A model generated the notes under the pieces. That model searched no databases. It was not told the origin of the DNA and saw only the letters and a list, made by a program, of their open reading frames with translations. Positions 1 through 13,400 of a stretch of DNA of 64,000 nt are shown here, piece by piece. Numbering within the stretch: the first letter of the stretch is position 1; every line of letters starts with the position of its first letter. The stretch lies in contig JAJTWR010000281.1 in assembly GCA_021613335.1 (NCBI GenBank), forward strand, positions 687,501 to 751,500, given 5' to 3'. Source of the DNA: Whitmania pigra. Its lineage: Eukaryota; Annelida; Clitellata; Hirudinida; Haemopidae. Position numbers and translations under genes: made by a program.

Positions 1-546
1 TTTAACAATTTTCTTAAAAGTTCATTGAGTTGAGAATATACTCTTTTTCTATACAAACACATTCATTCCATTTAGTGTGATTTGCATAAAACAACTTCAT
101 TTACAATCGAGGAGATTACGTGGGCCTAAGTGGCCCCAAATAAGTTGGTCCCAATCACACGCCTAAAGTGTGGCAAATTTCTCACCTTAAAATGACGAAA
201 TATCAAAGCGTCATCAGCTTAATAATAGTAATTATAATAATAATTTAAGCAACAACAATAATAATGATAATAATAATAATAATCAATCAATCAAAAAAAA
301 CAATACTTTAGTCACCATGCAAGACGCAAACAAAATCAAACATGCTAAGATGAAACATCCATTTAAATTTAAATCGTCCCCCTTTTTAAAGGCCACTGGT
401 GATGTAATGCTGTACAGGTAAACGATGAACGACTCATTCTCAGATCAACAGCGACATGAAGCACCAGTGTCTCATTCGTTAAATGATAACAGGTTTATTT
501 TGTTTAATAAAAATAATAAAGACAAAAGGGTCGCTCAAAAACTCAC
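1..546. other. TESK intron sequence at the window edge
   Basis: This lies beyond the splice donor (GTGAGT at 546-541, minus strand) of TESK exon 5, so it is intron. It is AT-rich with short (AAT)n runs near 220-290. No exon was recognised. Confidence 0.6.
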
Positions 547-3500
547 TCCGGTATCCTGTCGGCCAGCCCTAGGTCTGCCACAACTGCCGCCGTTCTGCCG
601 TCGTTGTACCTCTTGATGAGAATGTTCTGCAAAGGAGGATTTGAATGTTACATGAGTTGAAAATTATGCAACTCCGTTGGTTCGAATTCGACCGTGAAAA
701 TTATGCGAAAGTTGTGCTCGTGTGAAAAAAAATAAATAGAAATGAGATAAGAATTTTCCTAATTCATAGAAAATATGCAACGAAATAAATTGCATGTTAA
801 TTTTAAATCAATTTTTTAAATCAAAGTGAAAAAAAACATTCGCAATTAGATTTATTTAAGAGTTATGATTTTTCGTTGTAAATTAGTTTTTGTAATAATA
901 ATAATAATATTATTAATAATAATGATGACTGCACCTTCATCATCATCACTGACACCTTCATCATCATCAGCAGCAGCATCAACATCGTCACCATCAAAGG
1001 CATGGTAATTAATGGTTGCATGTCTTAAAGTATCTCCTTATTGTGTCAATATGAAGGCATAATTTGGCACATGATATCACTCGAGTTGTGAGTGTCGTCC
1101 AATTATTCGCGAAACTATTAGTAATTAGTATTAGTAAGACGATAAACAATTGATTTCAGTCCATGGCTTCCTTTACCACAATAACCATCTCAGTAGCAAT
1201 ATTAATAACAATAACAACAATAATAATAGCTATTATTATTAATATTAATAACAACAATAATAATAGTTATTGTTAGCTTGCTTCACATCACTACTCCTTC
1301 TTTGTAAAATTCCGAATTGTAAAATCCCATTACCAACTAGAAAGCCATAACCATCATTACCACTATCATCATCATCATCATCATCATCGTAGTCATGTCT
1401 TTCCAAAATACTATCCCTACAAGGTTGTGCCAAAACTTTGGAAAACTTGATAAACACAGTCTGGCAGTGTTTGCCATTTTTCTCACGACTAAGAGGAGCT
1501 AAGCCTTGACAGAGCTTGAGGGACGTAAAAGAAAAAAATATTGAAAGCATCTATTTGAGGATATCCGAGGATATTTAAGAATATTTAAGTACATTTAAAA
1601 GGGTATTTAGGGATATTTAAGAATAATTAAGAATATTTGAGGATATTTAAGGGTATTTGAAGACATCTTGAAATTGAAGAACGAATAAAATGCCGAAACG
1701 TGGACTGCAAGCGTCTGCAAATTGACATGGAAATCTAATTTGAGCCATTCTCCAGGGTTTCCAGGGAAAGCGGTGACGATGACGGTCGCCCATGATGATG
1801 ATGATGACTACGGTGATGATAACGTTGCCATATTGATGACGCTGCTGATGATGATGATAGCGATGACTATGGTAATGATGATGACGATAACAGATAGTGT
1901 CGAAGATGATGTCGACATGAAGCTGATGATGATCTCAATCAAGTTGGACGGAAGAAACACTTGCTTACACTCCCTGACTTAAGCAACAAGATCAGTTTAA
2001 TTAGCAAACAGGAGATACTGTTGTGAGTGTTGCAAGATGATTGCCCAACTGAGTGAAGAACTGAATGAAAGTCAGAAGCACCTTATAGCCAGTAGGACCG
2101 GTCTATATTTAGAACGACAACAATAATAACAGTTCCTTGAGACTAGAGACATCAATTTATTTCACTGAATAAGACTGGAAATTCCTTTAAAAATTAGTTG
2201 ATGAAAAATGCACATAAAATGCTCAGAAAAATATTTTCCGTTTAAACAATCACAAGAATTTCTTTTAAGCGATGACTTGAATTCCAACAATTCATCACGA
2301 TGAAAAGATGAATTACTATAATAATAGAACCATTCACTTCCAATTTTTAATTGCGCAGACAAACACTAAACAATAAAAAGCCACATGCAATGACAACAAT
2401 GGTTAAAATATGGTAGTATTAATAAATTAAATAAACTATTAATATTAATAAACATAATAAGTAAAAATCCAATAAGATGTTGATTCAAAGAAATACATAA
2501 ACAGCCTTTAAACCAAGAACCAAGGCGCCACATAAATGAATTATTATTATTATTATTATTAATATTATTATTATTAGCCTAACCTTGGATGTGAGATCCC
2601 TGTGCATGTAGCCACTGGAGTGAAGGTACTTGATACCTTTGGCAATGTCGCATGCCAGGTGGATTCTCAGCGTCCACGGGAGGTCGACACTTTTGTCCGC
2701 CAACAACTGCTCGAGACTTCCCCCGTTGATGTACTGGAAAAGAAAGATGGAATGGATTGGTTTGAAAGTAGGAATGGATTAGTTTTAAATCACACTATTT
2801 TTTTAATCTTGTCGTTTTTCAGGGTTTTCAAGAGAATCGGTCATTCTACTTATAATGCGATTTGCTTAGTAAATAAATAAATAAATAAATATACATTTAA
2901 ATAATAATGATGACATAATAAATTAATATGTTGATAATAATCCTCCAAATTTTAGTAAAAGTGCCAGTTTTGCAACAGCACAGATTGGAGATATCCAAAC
3001 ATGGAAAAGTAAATTAGTTCTTTGTTTATTCCATGTTATTGTCCCAAACATAAAATTTACGTTTTTTTTTGTAAGCACCAAATCGTATTATGAAGTCTTT
3101 TTAAATCAGAATAAGATTTTTTTTTGTTGAAATGCATTTTCATTGAAAAACCCGATTGCAAATGACTCAGGTTCGCATGAGTTTTCGATCAAATTAATTG
3201 CATTTCTACAAACAATTACAACGACAATTACCATGTCGTAAAATGTCGCAAAAGCTAGAGGTGCGGACCTGGTCGAGAGATTCGAGATGCGCTGAGGAAA
3301 TTGAATTGTAAACCCAGCACTTGAACGTGGTCATTAAAAGTAAAACATTCACATGTGCTTGCTTACTGACAGCTCTTTGGAAATTTAATGAAACTCTTGA
3401 CAAACAAGGACCAAGTTAGCATTACCAAGAACCAGCTAATAAGATCTAATTACAAAGTACTCCACATCAAACTGGCCGAAACCTGAAACTCGTTTTTGAA

Positions 3501-6206
3501 CTTTTACAACCTTTGCACCAGTTATTGCTCTCAATGCAGAATTGCATGTTCATTCAAAAAGATCAGAGTTTGTGTTAAAAGATCGGAGGGTTCATTGAAA
3601 GCTTGACCGTTCATTATCTCACTCCACCAACATTGACTGAAGAAATAAATAACAATAGCAAGTCCAATGAGTTATAATAATTGTTAGTATTAGTTATTAT
3701 GTAAACACTAATTAATTCCTGGTTTAGTCCTGAACAAACTCAGAAAAGTGTGAAAACGTCTGTGGAATAATTTAAAATGCAGGTCAATGAATTGAATGTC
3801 TGTGAGGTGTTTGTGTCTCTCGTTATGTTTTGTTGGCATCATTGCCGATGATTAGGTAATGTGATTGTTGACATGTCCATGCATGCATAAATAAACAGAA
3901 CTACCATTAATTGAACTGTGAATCACGGATAAAAATATAAACAGAAAGTGAACAACCAATCGTCAATCAATTACGCACCACATGACTTGGAAAATACCCT
4001 TAACTGCCGAGGAAAATACAGTAAATTCGTGTGGAAACAATGAACTAAAAATTTTTGATCAAAAGCAAATCTCAAATAAACAACGACAAACTGTTAATTA
4101 GAAATTAATTAAATGCATTAAAACAGTAAAGTCACTCCACCTCCAAATTATTATTATTATTATTAATTATTATTATTATTATTGTTATTATTATTATTCA
4201 ATTTATTATAAATGATCATCAGTGACACCTCAGTCATACCAGACAGTCCTAATCTCTTAATACCCTTTCCTGATAAGCTGCATTTTCTGCTCATCTACTT
4301 CCACGAGGCAAGAATAATAGCAACCTTGCATATTATAATAATACCATAATTACAAAATTATAAATGTAACATCATCATATATTGCTGTATTTAACAGCAG
4401 TAATAACTAATCATGCAATATTTTATCACACTTATTATGTGACAATAATTACAATTAATAATAATATTATTAATAATAACAACAACAGTAGCAGTATCTG
4501 TAATTACAGGACAACAACGTCCTCCCATCCACTCAAGATATATCTCAACTTTTCTCAGAAAAAATCTCTGGAAGACAAAGGATTCTCAAAGGATTTTCAA
4601 AAAAAAACTATTAGCTGGAGAGTTTAGGAAAGAATTGCTGTAATTAATTGTAATTAATGAAAACATCAGACTTAATCAGAAAACATAAAGAAATTGTAAA
4701 TTGTTATTGAAAAATTCCACCACATGAAACATTTTGTAAAATAAAAACCACATCACTTAAGATGAAATTCAGAAATAATTGAAATGAAAAACAGAAACTC
4801 CTAAAGCATTCACAAATACAATTCGAGGTTACAACATTATGTAAACATTTTTGCAAAAGAAGAATAGAAGATTAACTAGATTAAGTGATTCACTCTCTGG
4901 GTACTTCCAAAGGAAATAATTATAAAAAATTATTCAGAATCCCTGTTGAGTATTCCCGAGCATCTCAGCGATTACTCAGAGGTAAATTAGGATTCAAAGA
5001 CAGTCTATTGCAACTAATTAATTAGTCATGATAGTCACATTATCAACCAGCATAACCATTGAAATACCAGATGACCTAAAATCAAATGATAACTGTTTCA
5101 CTGTCATTAACAGTTAAGAAAAAATAAAAATTGTCTCAAAATCAGAAAAGAAAGCAGGCTATAAAGTGAAACAAAGCTGCTGATTAAACCTTGAGCAAGT
5201 TTTACTTGTCAATCGAATGAACTTTCAGTGATAACAACACAAGTTCATCAGTCGTTGCGATAAAGTCTGATAAACTCACCTCGACCAAAGCGTGCATGTG
5301 TCCTTCGATCACGCAAACTCCAAAGAACCTGCAAACAGATAAACATTCGATTCAAATTCTATGCTAATTCTGAGGTGTGACAACAGAATGACATAAGCCA
5401 TGACAGAAGACATGAGTCGAGTCGAAATTAAACAACACAAATGACAATTAAATGCAAACATGAGGTAAGCAAAACTATGCACACTATGTTGATGAAATGT
5501 ACAACCAGCTAAAGCTTATGACAGAAAAATAGTCAATTATTAATAGAATAAAATGCAGGTTAACCCAATGGGTTGCCACGTCATAACGTGTTTGCGACCA
5601 ACCCCTCGCTGCCAGGGAGCATCCCCGGGTGGGGATAGTGCATGGTAAGTAAATGGTAGTGCAACTAAAAAGTGCAATTTACGTCAAATTCTAATAAATA
5701 AGAAAACCAAAATGTTGGCTAAGTGCAATTACAATAATTCTGGAATTTAAAAAAGCAATTTGAAAATCTTACCTTAAAATGTTCGGATGAGAAAGTGTGT
5801 TCATTAACTGAATCTCTCTCCTCACATTTGATCTATTTGTGGTTTTGACATTCTTTTTTAAGACCATGGTTTGTCGAGTTATTTTGTGGACAACCTACGA
5901 TTCGGTAATTGGTTTGATTCATCTGATGTTTTTAATATGATGAAAACATTCATTTAAAAACTGCTTGTGTATTTTTATGAAAACCAAAATTACAAGATAA
6001 GCATAACTTCATTTGACACAAACCTTGTAAATGTCAGAGAAGAAGCCTGAACCGATGTATTCGCAATCAAAGTCATCAACTCTGTGCAGAGATGAAATGG
6101 CTTTTTTGAGAGCTTTACAGGAAATACTGTATGGTCTTGGAAAGGTTGCTGGAACTACTTGTTCCCTTAATCCGTCCCTCGTCACACCACATTTAACTAG
6201 GTTCAT
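547..6206 (-). CDS. TESK: TESK-family dual-specificity protein kinase, N-terminal half (5 exons, 3' end outside window)
   Basis: Exons in order are 6024-6206, 5773-5894, 5280-5328, 2584-2733 and 547-626; all junctions are GT-AG and in phase, giving 194 complete codons before the window edge. The start ATG at 6206 has an in-frame TAA just upstream. Seen: a glycine loop IGSGFFS (residues 51-57), the lysine of MVLKK (K74), LSHPNILR, the strand [27 protein letters not shown], and the catalytic loop HRDLTSKN (162-169). The loop wording DLTSKN is specific to the TESK/LIMK group. The N-terminal stretch [16 protein letters not shown] is the TESK (not LIMK) pattern. TESK kinases phosphorylate cofilin and regulate actin. 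Odd: the metal-binding DFG motif reads DLG (186-188). The remaining kinase lobe and C-terminal tail must lie left of position 547. It is divergent from REXO1. Family assignment is strong; the TESK1 versus TESK2 choice is not made. Confidence 0.9.
627..2583. other. TESK intron with degenerate ATATTTAAG tandem repeats
   Basis: Intron between the exon carrying HRDLTSK and the exon starting NILIK. It contains (AAT)n around 895-925, (ATC)n around 1365-1390, (GAT)n-rich sequence around 1795-1935 and (ATT)n around 2541-2577. At 1557-1664 a degenerate 10-12 bp unit of the form GGATATTTAAG is repeated about nine times. Short ORFs here are translated microsatellite. Confidence 0.55.
2734..5279. other. 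TESK intron, AT-rich
   Basis: Intron of about 2.5 kb. It contains an AAATAA run near 2870-2890 and (ATT)n around 4148-4200. No coding-like segment with flanking splice sites was found. Confidence 0.5.
5567..5680 (+). repeat. Copy of a dispersed GC-rich element
   Basis: Starts GGGTTGCCACGTCATAACG, contains GCCAGGGAGCATCCCCGGGT and ends AAATGGTAGTGCAAC followed by AAAAAGT. It is conspicuously GC-rich for this window and lies in a TESK intron. It shares blocks with the copies at 20100 (reverse), 22398, 37580 and 37758. Confidence 0.5.
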
Positions 6207-7415
6207 TCTTACGATGAATTAGAAAAAGAGTCATCAAATGAAACATTAGCTCCGGACTCCTGTGGTCATCAAAACACAAAGTGTTAATATTTTTTGTAAA
6301 TGCGTAACATCTCAGGGACACGAAACTTCACTCACTCATTCGAAGCTAACAAATCAATGAAACGCCGACTGCGAACGGAAAGCAAATAAAGTAAATCCAA
6401 TTGCTTTGAATAACAAAAACCGACAAATAATAATTCGCACACCGAGCAGACAGTTCGTGCATGGAACTTATAATTGTTTCAGCGAGGAGCTCAACTCTCA
6501 AAAATGCACCTCAGCAACCAAGTGTAACCGCCAAGTAAAACCCATACAAACAAACAATTCAGTGCAGGGGTGCGTTGCAAGATAAAACCATAAATCTAAT
6601 TTTCGGCTGTTAGTCTGAAAAATTGAATGTTATCTTTTCTTTTGTACTTTAAATACGTTGATAGTTTCTTAATTGATGTATCTGAAATCACTGTGCATCT
6701 ACGACAGGTATTCGTCTCATTCTCCAAATACACGCGGCTCGATTAAATTAAAAGCATGAAGTTTGAAACTAAATTAAATTTAGATATCAATTACCTGAAA
6801 TTTTCGCTTATAAATTTGTACAACAAATAATCTGCCACATCTGAACGAGACCGAAATATGTTAGAGAGAAGCTATCAGTTTATCGTGATAAAGTGTCTTC
6901 AAAATTTGGATTATCACTCCAATAAAAACGTTTAAATGTCAAACAAGAAAATTACGTAACTAAATAGTTTATGCAATATATAGTCAAATTGTAAAGCTAG
7001 GTCACTCGTCTGAAGGGTATGCTACAGAAGTTTAGCATTTAACTAATCAAATTTTTTTTTTTAATTGTGAGCATCTTTTTCTATTTTCATTTTTATTCTT
7101 TGCAGCTCAATTTAGCCTTCTGAGACATATTGTTACAAAAATTTGAAGAAAAAGTAAATAATTATATAAGCATTATTTTTTCAAGCATATACAATTTTGT
7201 TCCAATAATTTCATGTTAAAGTGAAACATTAATTAGCAAATAGTATAACTATTTTAAATTAATAATTAAGTTTAGATTTTTAGTAATAAAATTATTAGAG
7301 TAACTTTTAATTTTTCAATTTATATACTAAAAATAAAAAATCCACTTTCACTTGCAATCTTTTTATTTGTCTGAAGGATGCTTGTTTATATTTTGAGCAT
7401 AATTAAGGGACGAGA
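6207..7415. other. Divergent intergenic region between TESK (-) and REXO1 (+)
   Basis: About 1.2 kb separates the two start codons, so both promoters and 5' UTRs should lie here. The sequence is AT-rich with no recognisable TATA box or repeat. Nothing else was identified. Confidence 0.5.
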
Positions 7416-10400
7416 ATGTTCCCGTCATCAGGCTACTTTAAAGGAATAGACTGTCCATTTTTTGCAAGTGGTCTATGCGACCGCCCAAATTGCCACTTCA
7501 GACATAAAGAAGAATGTAATGTCATGTTATCGACGTAACGATGTTGTTGGACCTTTGTTGCTTTACTGTTAATAAAACGGCCGTCGTAATCAAGCAACTT
7601 AAAATAACGATATGCTTACATCATTAGTTATTAATACTCATAATTTTATTGGATTTTTTTCAAGTAGTAACCGGTATCTTTTGCTTTTTGTTTATTGTAG
7701 CGTCTAGTCAAGTTCCAGTGTATATCCCCACTGCCCAATCAAAGCCACCTTCACTGTTAGGCTTGGTTGGAATTGCAACAAAGCAACTAAGTCGTACCAC
7801 GCCCAGTTCACTGCACTCAAATGGAGCACCACAGTACATACCAACCCCCATTTCAGTTCTCGAGCAGCTCAAAAAGCAAAAAACATCAGAAAGTCCAGCA
7901 ACTCTGCAAAGGGTGACCTTAGGAGATATTGCCCAGTTTAGCAATGAGGAACTTCATGCTGACTCTGCATCGACTGCAGGTACTGCAGTTGATTTTTGTC
8001 CGAACAAGCCCAGAACGTCCGATCTCAAAAGAAAATTTGATGAATTGGAACACAATGCAGAAGAATCTGTAAATCTCAAGAAAGTCAAATCTAACAGTGA
8101 TGTTGCAGAACTATCTAACAGAATGGACTCCACTTGTGAACCATGCCCATCAGGTTTTGGAGTTGTTTCACTGCCCCCCAAAAGTGTTCAAAGTCTTAAA
8201 AAGGATTCTAATTTAAATAATAAAAATGAAAAAATAATTGCAAAAGAAAAACCAGTTAAAAAATCAGCTGAAATTATCTCTGCTGATAAAGATGATAAAA
8301 AGACTCAAATCAAAACAAATGTAATAAAGAAGGATTCATCAGTGAAAAGTTCGACTAAAACAGATAAATGTCAAAATAAAAACGCATCAAAAGAGGCTGG
8401 CTTTAAATCAACAGGCAAGGATGCACAGCTGCAAAAGGCATCATCATCATCATCATCTCTGATCGGTGACATAAAGAGGCTGTCAAATAAGTTGGACAAG
8501 GAATCAGAAGCTAAAAAATCTGACACCGGGTCTTGCAAAGTGAAGTCGAAACTCGATCATGTTCTCAAGTCGAAGGAAGTCTCGAAGAAATCTCAGATTA
8601 ACGTCGAGTCGTTGAAAATTGCCGAATCCATCCAGCTGGAGATGGATCTCTTCGGCAATCCTCTCTCCGGCGGCAACCAGAAAAACGAGAAAGCAGACGA
8701 CAATGCCGTCAAACAAAAATTAAAGAACGGAGTCACCGTTAGAACAGACAAGCAGATAGCTAAAGATGGAAGACCTCTGAAACAGAGCATAAATTCTTCC
8801 AAGGGTGCAAAGACTTATGAACCATCAAAGCACGTTTCCAAGACGATGGAAAATGCAAAGAGAGCTTCGTCGATGACAAGTTCGTCGAACTGCCCGTCAG
8901 TGAAACGACAAAGAAACAATTCCTGCCAACAACTTGCTCCAGAGTCATGTTTTAGCAACAGTGACATGGAGCCTAGTGATGGAGGAGGGATTGATGATGA
9001 TGATGATGATGACGGTGATGATGACTGCAGGATTGTTGATGATGATGACGATGACGACGACGTCACATCAAGGCTGAAGGAATGCTACAAGATATTTATG
9101 GAACCTCAGTCCAAGAAGCCCAAAGAGGTAAAAATGATATGCTTGAATTTAAATTTGTTATTTTTCTTTATACACAATTACTTGCCTGATTACTTGATTA
9201 TTATTTTTGTATAATTTTTGGTAGCAGCACAAACTGCCCGTTCAGCCCTCAAAATCCGAGGAGGGGTCCAAAATCGTCGGAAAGAGGAGAATCGCTCACC
9301 AATCCGCCTCCAACACCAACAATGTTTGTATTTTCCACACAACCGATATCCTTTGTAGATGTGTCTCCTTAAGACTGACCCTTGAGTTATTTTATTTGAT
9401 TTTGGTTTATTGTTCTGCTTAGTCAAATCAAATTTATCAACAAAAAAAATGATTTTATTGATTTTCCAAACAAACTTAACTTTATTTAATTGATTTGAAG
9501 CACCTTTTGATTCCAGGTGCCCGTGAGGCCTAAGAATACAATTAAGGATCATAAGCAGGTCATGATTGAAAGACTAAATGAAGCTAAGCAGAGGCGGGCA
9601 AATGAGGTGGTTCTTTTGATTGAATTTTGAATGGCTATCACAATGTGACCTAGTTTGTTGCACGGGCCACCTTTCTGTTGAGGTGTTAAAGATTGCTTTG
9701 CATCAAGACTTTCCTTTGTAGTTGATACTTTCATCTTTGAATCATCTTTTGGTCTGTTTGATTACAAGTGTTGTGTTTACAATTTATGAGAACCATAAGG
9801 TTCAGTTCAGCAAAATAAATATTGGACACATCATTCTGCAACATGTCTAACTATTAAATGAACACATGTGCATTGTTAGTGATTTATATTTAAATTTAAA
9901 CAAACAAAATCAAATTTAGATTGCACCCGAAGCAGAGAAGGCCACATCAAAAGCCAATGACTTTTCTGCGGTTTCTTTGAAAGGATCGAGACGAATTGCA
10001 CACGTTCCCTCTAAGGTGGGCAGTCGATTAGATAATCTGCAGTTGCAAAAGTTATTTCTGTGGAGGTGGAATTACTCAGACTCAGTTTCTTAAACTTGGC
10101 TCCTCAGGAAGTACTGAAGAGGCCAATGATCACCTATCAAGTAAGTTCTGGATTGGTGCCCATCAACCACAGACTCATGCAGCTGAACAAAATCATCGAC
10201 AAATGCTTGGAAATCTACGACACTCAGCAGGATGCGTACACCAGGGTAGGCTCCGTTTGCAAATGGATTAAATTCTAATATTTAAAAAATATTTTTTAAA
10301 ATATTTGCCAAACAACATCAATAAACTCAGAATTTTCATTGAGAATGTTTATTGCTGCCCTTAACTTTGAATGTTATTTTTGGCCAAACACTCAAGATTA

Positions 10401-13400
10401 AATTGATAGACCTTTGGCTATTATAGATTTTTTCTATTAACATTAACATTAACATTCTATTTACAAACAAATGATTTTCATAGGTTTTAAATGTTAATGA
10501 AAAATTGCCAATTTAATTCAGTCGAGCATATTTGATCAAAAATATATCATTTAATTGCATTAAAAGTCATAATTTAACTTTCAATAATTGAGATTTAATT
10601 GACGATCCAATTTGGGTTTATGTTCTTTGACGTAGTTGTCATCAGGATATTAGAAGTTATTATGTTATTAGCATGATCATATTCATCATCACCTAGAACA
10701 AATGTTATAATTATAATGATAGTTATCAGACATTTGAATTCAATTCAGTCATTGGAAGAAGAAAAGAAACTGATGACCACTTGTCCTTCAAAATTTGCTT
10801 ACAATTCAAGACTGGTGTCTCTCATGATCAATCTCAACAGGGAAGTGAGTGCCAAAAAAGACAACAAATCTGGAGGGTATGATCACTGCTCACATTTTAT
10901 TATCATTATTGTTATTATTATTATTATTATTATCATTATTATTATTTTTTTTATTTGTATTATTATAATTATGTTTATTAGTGTCATTATTATTTAGTTT
11001 GCTCGTGCAGTTGTTTACCTGCCAGCAGCCAATCGTTCGTGATGCGTCACATTGACAATGGGAAACAAAAAATGGAGCACAATCTGGTGTGCTACTGTGC
11101 CAATGTGTGCTCAGCAGTCAATGCAGAAGGATGATCTTTTTATGGATCAAATGATTTTTGTGATTTGATTTTCAAATAATTCATGGATTAAACTCATTTG
11201 GGATAATAACATAAGAAGTCAATAATGTTGCAATGACGTCAGAATCATAATTATACTTTATTGTCACTTATTATTTTGCCATTTAATTTGGATTTTATAA
11301 AATTTAAATGAATGACAAGGAAGATCATTTTTTAACCAATCAGTGATGCACAGCTTGTTAAGAGCAACAAGGATTGCAATTTTACGTTCAACAGATGTGG
11401 ATCAATGGAACCACCCCCTCTAACAGGTATAATAATAGTAATGACAATATTAGTATTAGTAACAATTATTAACAATAATCCACTGTTATTAAATTTTCCT
11501 GCACTCCATGAACCTTTTAACATGGAAAACTTGATATGAATTACTCATTCCACTCATGGATTTCTTCATCCATATTGTCTTCTTTGCTCATTCAGAGAGG
11601 GAGATGTATCAGAGGTTGAAGAGTTACATCCTCACAGAGGATCAGCTGAAGGAGCACGGGTTTCCGTTCAAGGATCCCGAAACCAATGCCATCATGGCCA
11701 TACCGAACAAGAAATATTCTAAAGATTACAGCACCGATGGTAATAAGACAAATTTTTAGGTTTTTAAAATTTAAAATCAAAAAGTTTCAAATAGCTGTTA
11801 TATTGTGACTTGCTGGCTGATAAGATTTATAACCATTGCAAACATTGATTTCATGATGTCGGTCACGACTCTGTTTGTTACTAATTAGCATAACCCTTGT
11901 TATTTATCATGTTGATTAACTTTATTATTATTACCTTACTCATTTTAACGAGCTTGAATACTAACACGACTTGACATGGTATCAATTTGAGATGTACTGC
12001 CTGTTGGTTCATCTCCAGCAAATCGCAAGATATGCTGCAGATGCAACAAGGAGTTTGTCATACTCAAGAATGGGAACTACCTCAGGAAAGAGGAATGTGT
12101 CTACCACTGGGGGCCTTACTGGAAGAAACGAGGTACCACTTACTCAATTTCCATCAGTTTTATTTGTTTCTCTGATATTTGAATTTTTTTTATAAACAGT
12201 TGCTGGCAACGTGGATCACAGGTACAATTGCTGCGGTGGGTCTGCATACGACAGAGGCTGCGAAGTGGCCGAGGTTGGTTATCGAAGTTTTGAGTTGTTG
12301 TTGTCGCTGCTGATGTTTTGTTATTGTCGCTGATGTTTTGTTATTGTTGCTGATGTTTTGTTATTGTTGCTGATGTTTTGTTATTGTTGTTGTTCTTCTT
12401 CTTTTGTTGTGATAGGCCAATCTTTTGAGAGCATTGTATATTCTTATAGAATAGAAGAGAAGGCTTTACTTCTACTAATCTCTGTAATAATGTTTTTGAA
12501 AGAATACCAAATAATATTAGTGAAGCAATAACTTTCAGCAAAATCATAATAAATTTTTGTTTTTAATTTCCAAAATTTTTAACTTTTCAGTTTCACGTCC
12601 ACGAAGACAACAAGTTTGTCAACCTCACCGGATTCGTCAGCACCCTGCCCTGCAGTCCAAAAGTGGATGACTTTTATGGCATCTACGCCCTCGATTGCGA
12701 GATGGTTTGAACTTTCACCTTTGAACTTTATGGCATATGTGATGGGCATTATTGGTTGCCTGACTTAAGTTATATTGATATTGATTATGAGAAATTTATT
12801 ATGATTTTTTTATTATAATGAATGTTGGTGATGATGATAGTTATGATATTGTGAGTGTTTAGGGGCTGATGATAACAGTTACATTAAGTGGTTTTATCAT
12901 TTTTGATTGTTACATTCACCAGATTTACACAGTGGCAGGATGCGAGTTGGCACGCATCACAGTCATAGACTTCAACCTGAAAGTGGTTTACGACAAACTC
13001 GTCAAGCCAGACTCGCGTGTGGTCGATTATAACACTAGGTGGCTTGATTTGTTTATATTCACAATATTTCAACAATTATCATCATTTTAATAGCTTAGAA
13101 ATAGTTTGGTCGGAGTATTTATTCCTACTTAAAAACCATTGCGAATGTTAATTATCGTTCGTCGTCGCATGAAATCTTGCGCTCGATAATCGTCAGATCG
13201 GTTTAAGCTAGGCTGGAGCGTACTTGTATCTGTTACGACATTGTATGCAACAGCAGCAACAACGATTGCAAATCCTTCATGCTACAGATTCAGTGGAATA
13301 AAGAAGGAGGACATGGAGGACGTTAGGACGACCCTGAGAGACGTTCAGGCAGTTCTTCTGACCATGTTCAACGACAAGACCATACTCATCGGACACAGTC

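Noticed and set aside
671..685. GGTTCGAATTC resembling a tRNA B-box
   Set aside because: No A-box, cloverleaf or acceptor stem could be found upstream, and it lies just outside a TESK exon.
7649..7700. Starting REXO1 at the ATG at 7649
   Set aside because: That stretch is intron ending TTTATTGTAG. The real N-terminus is the CCCH-finger exon at 7416, which joins in phase and matches the family.
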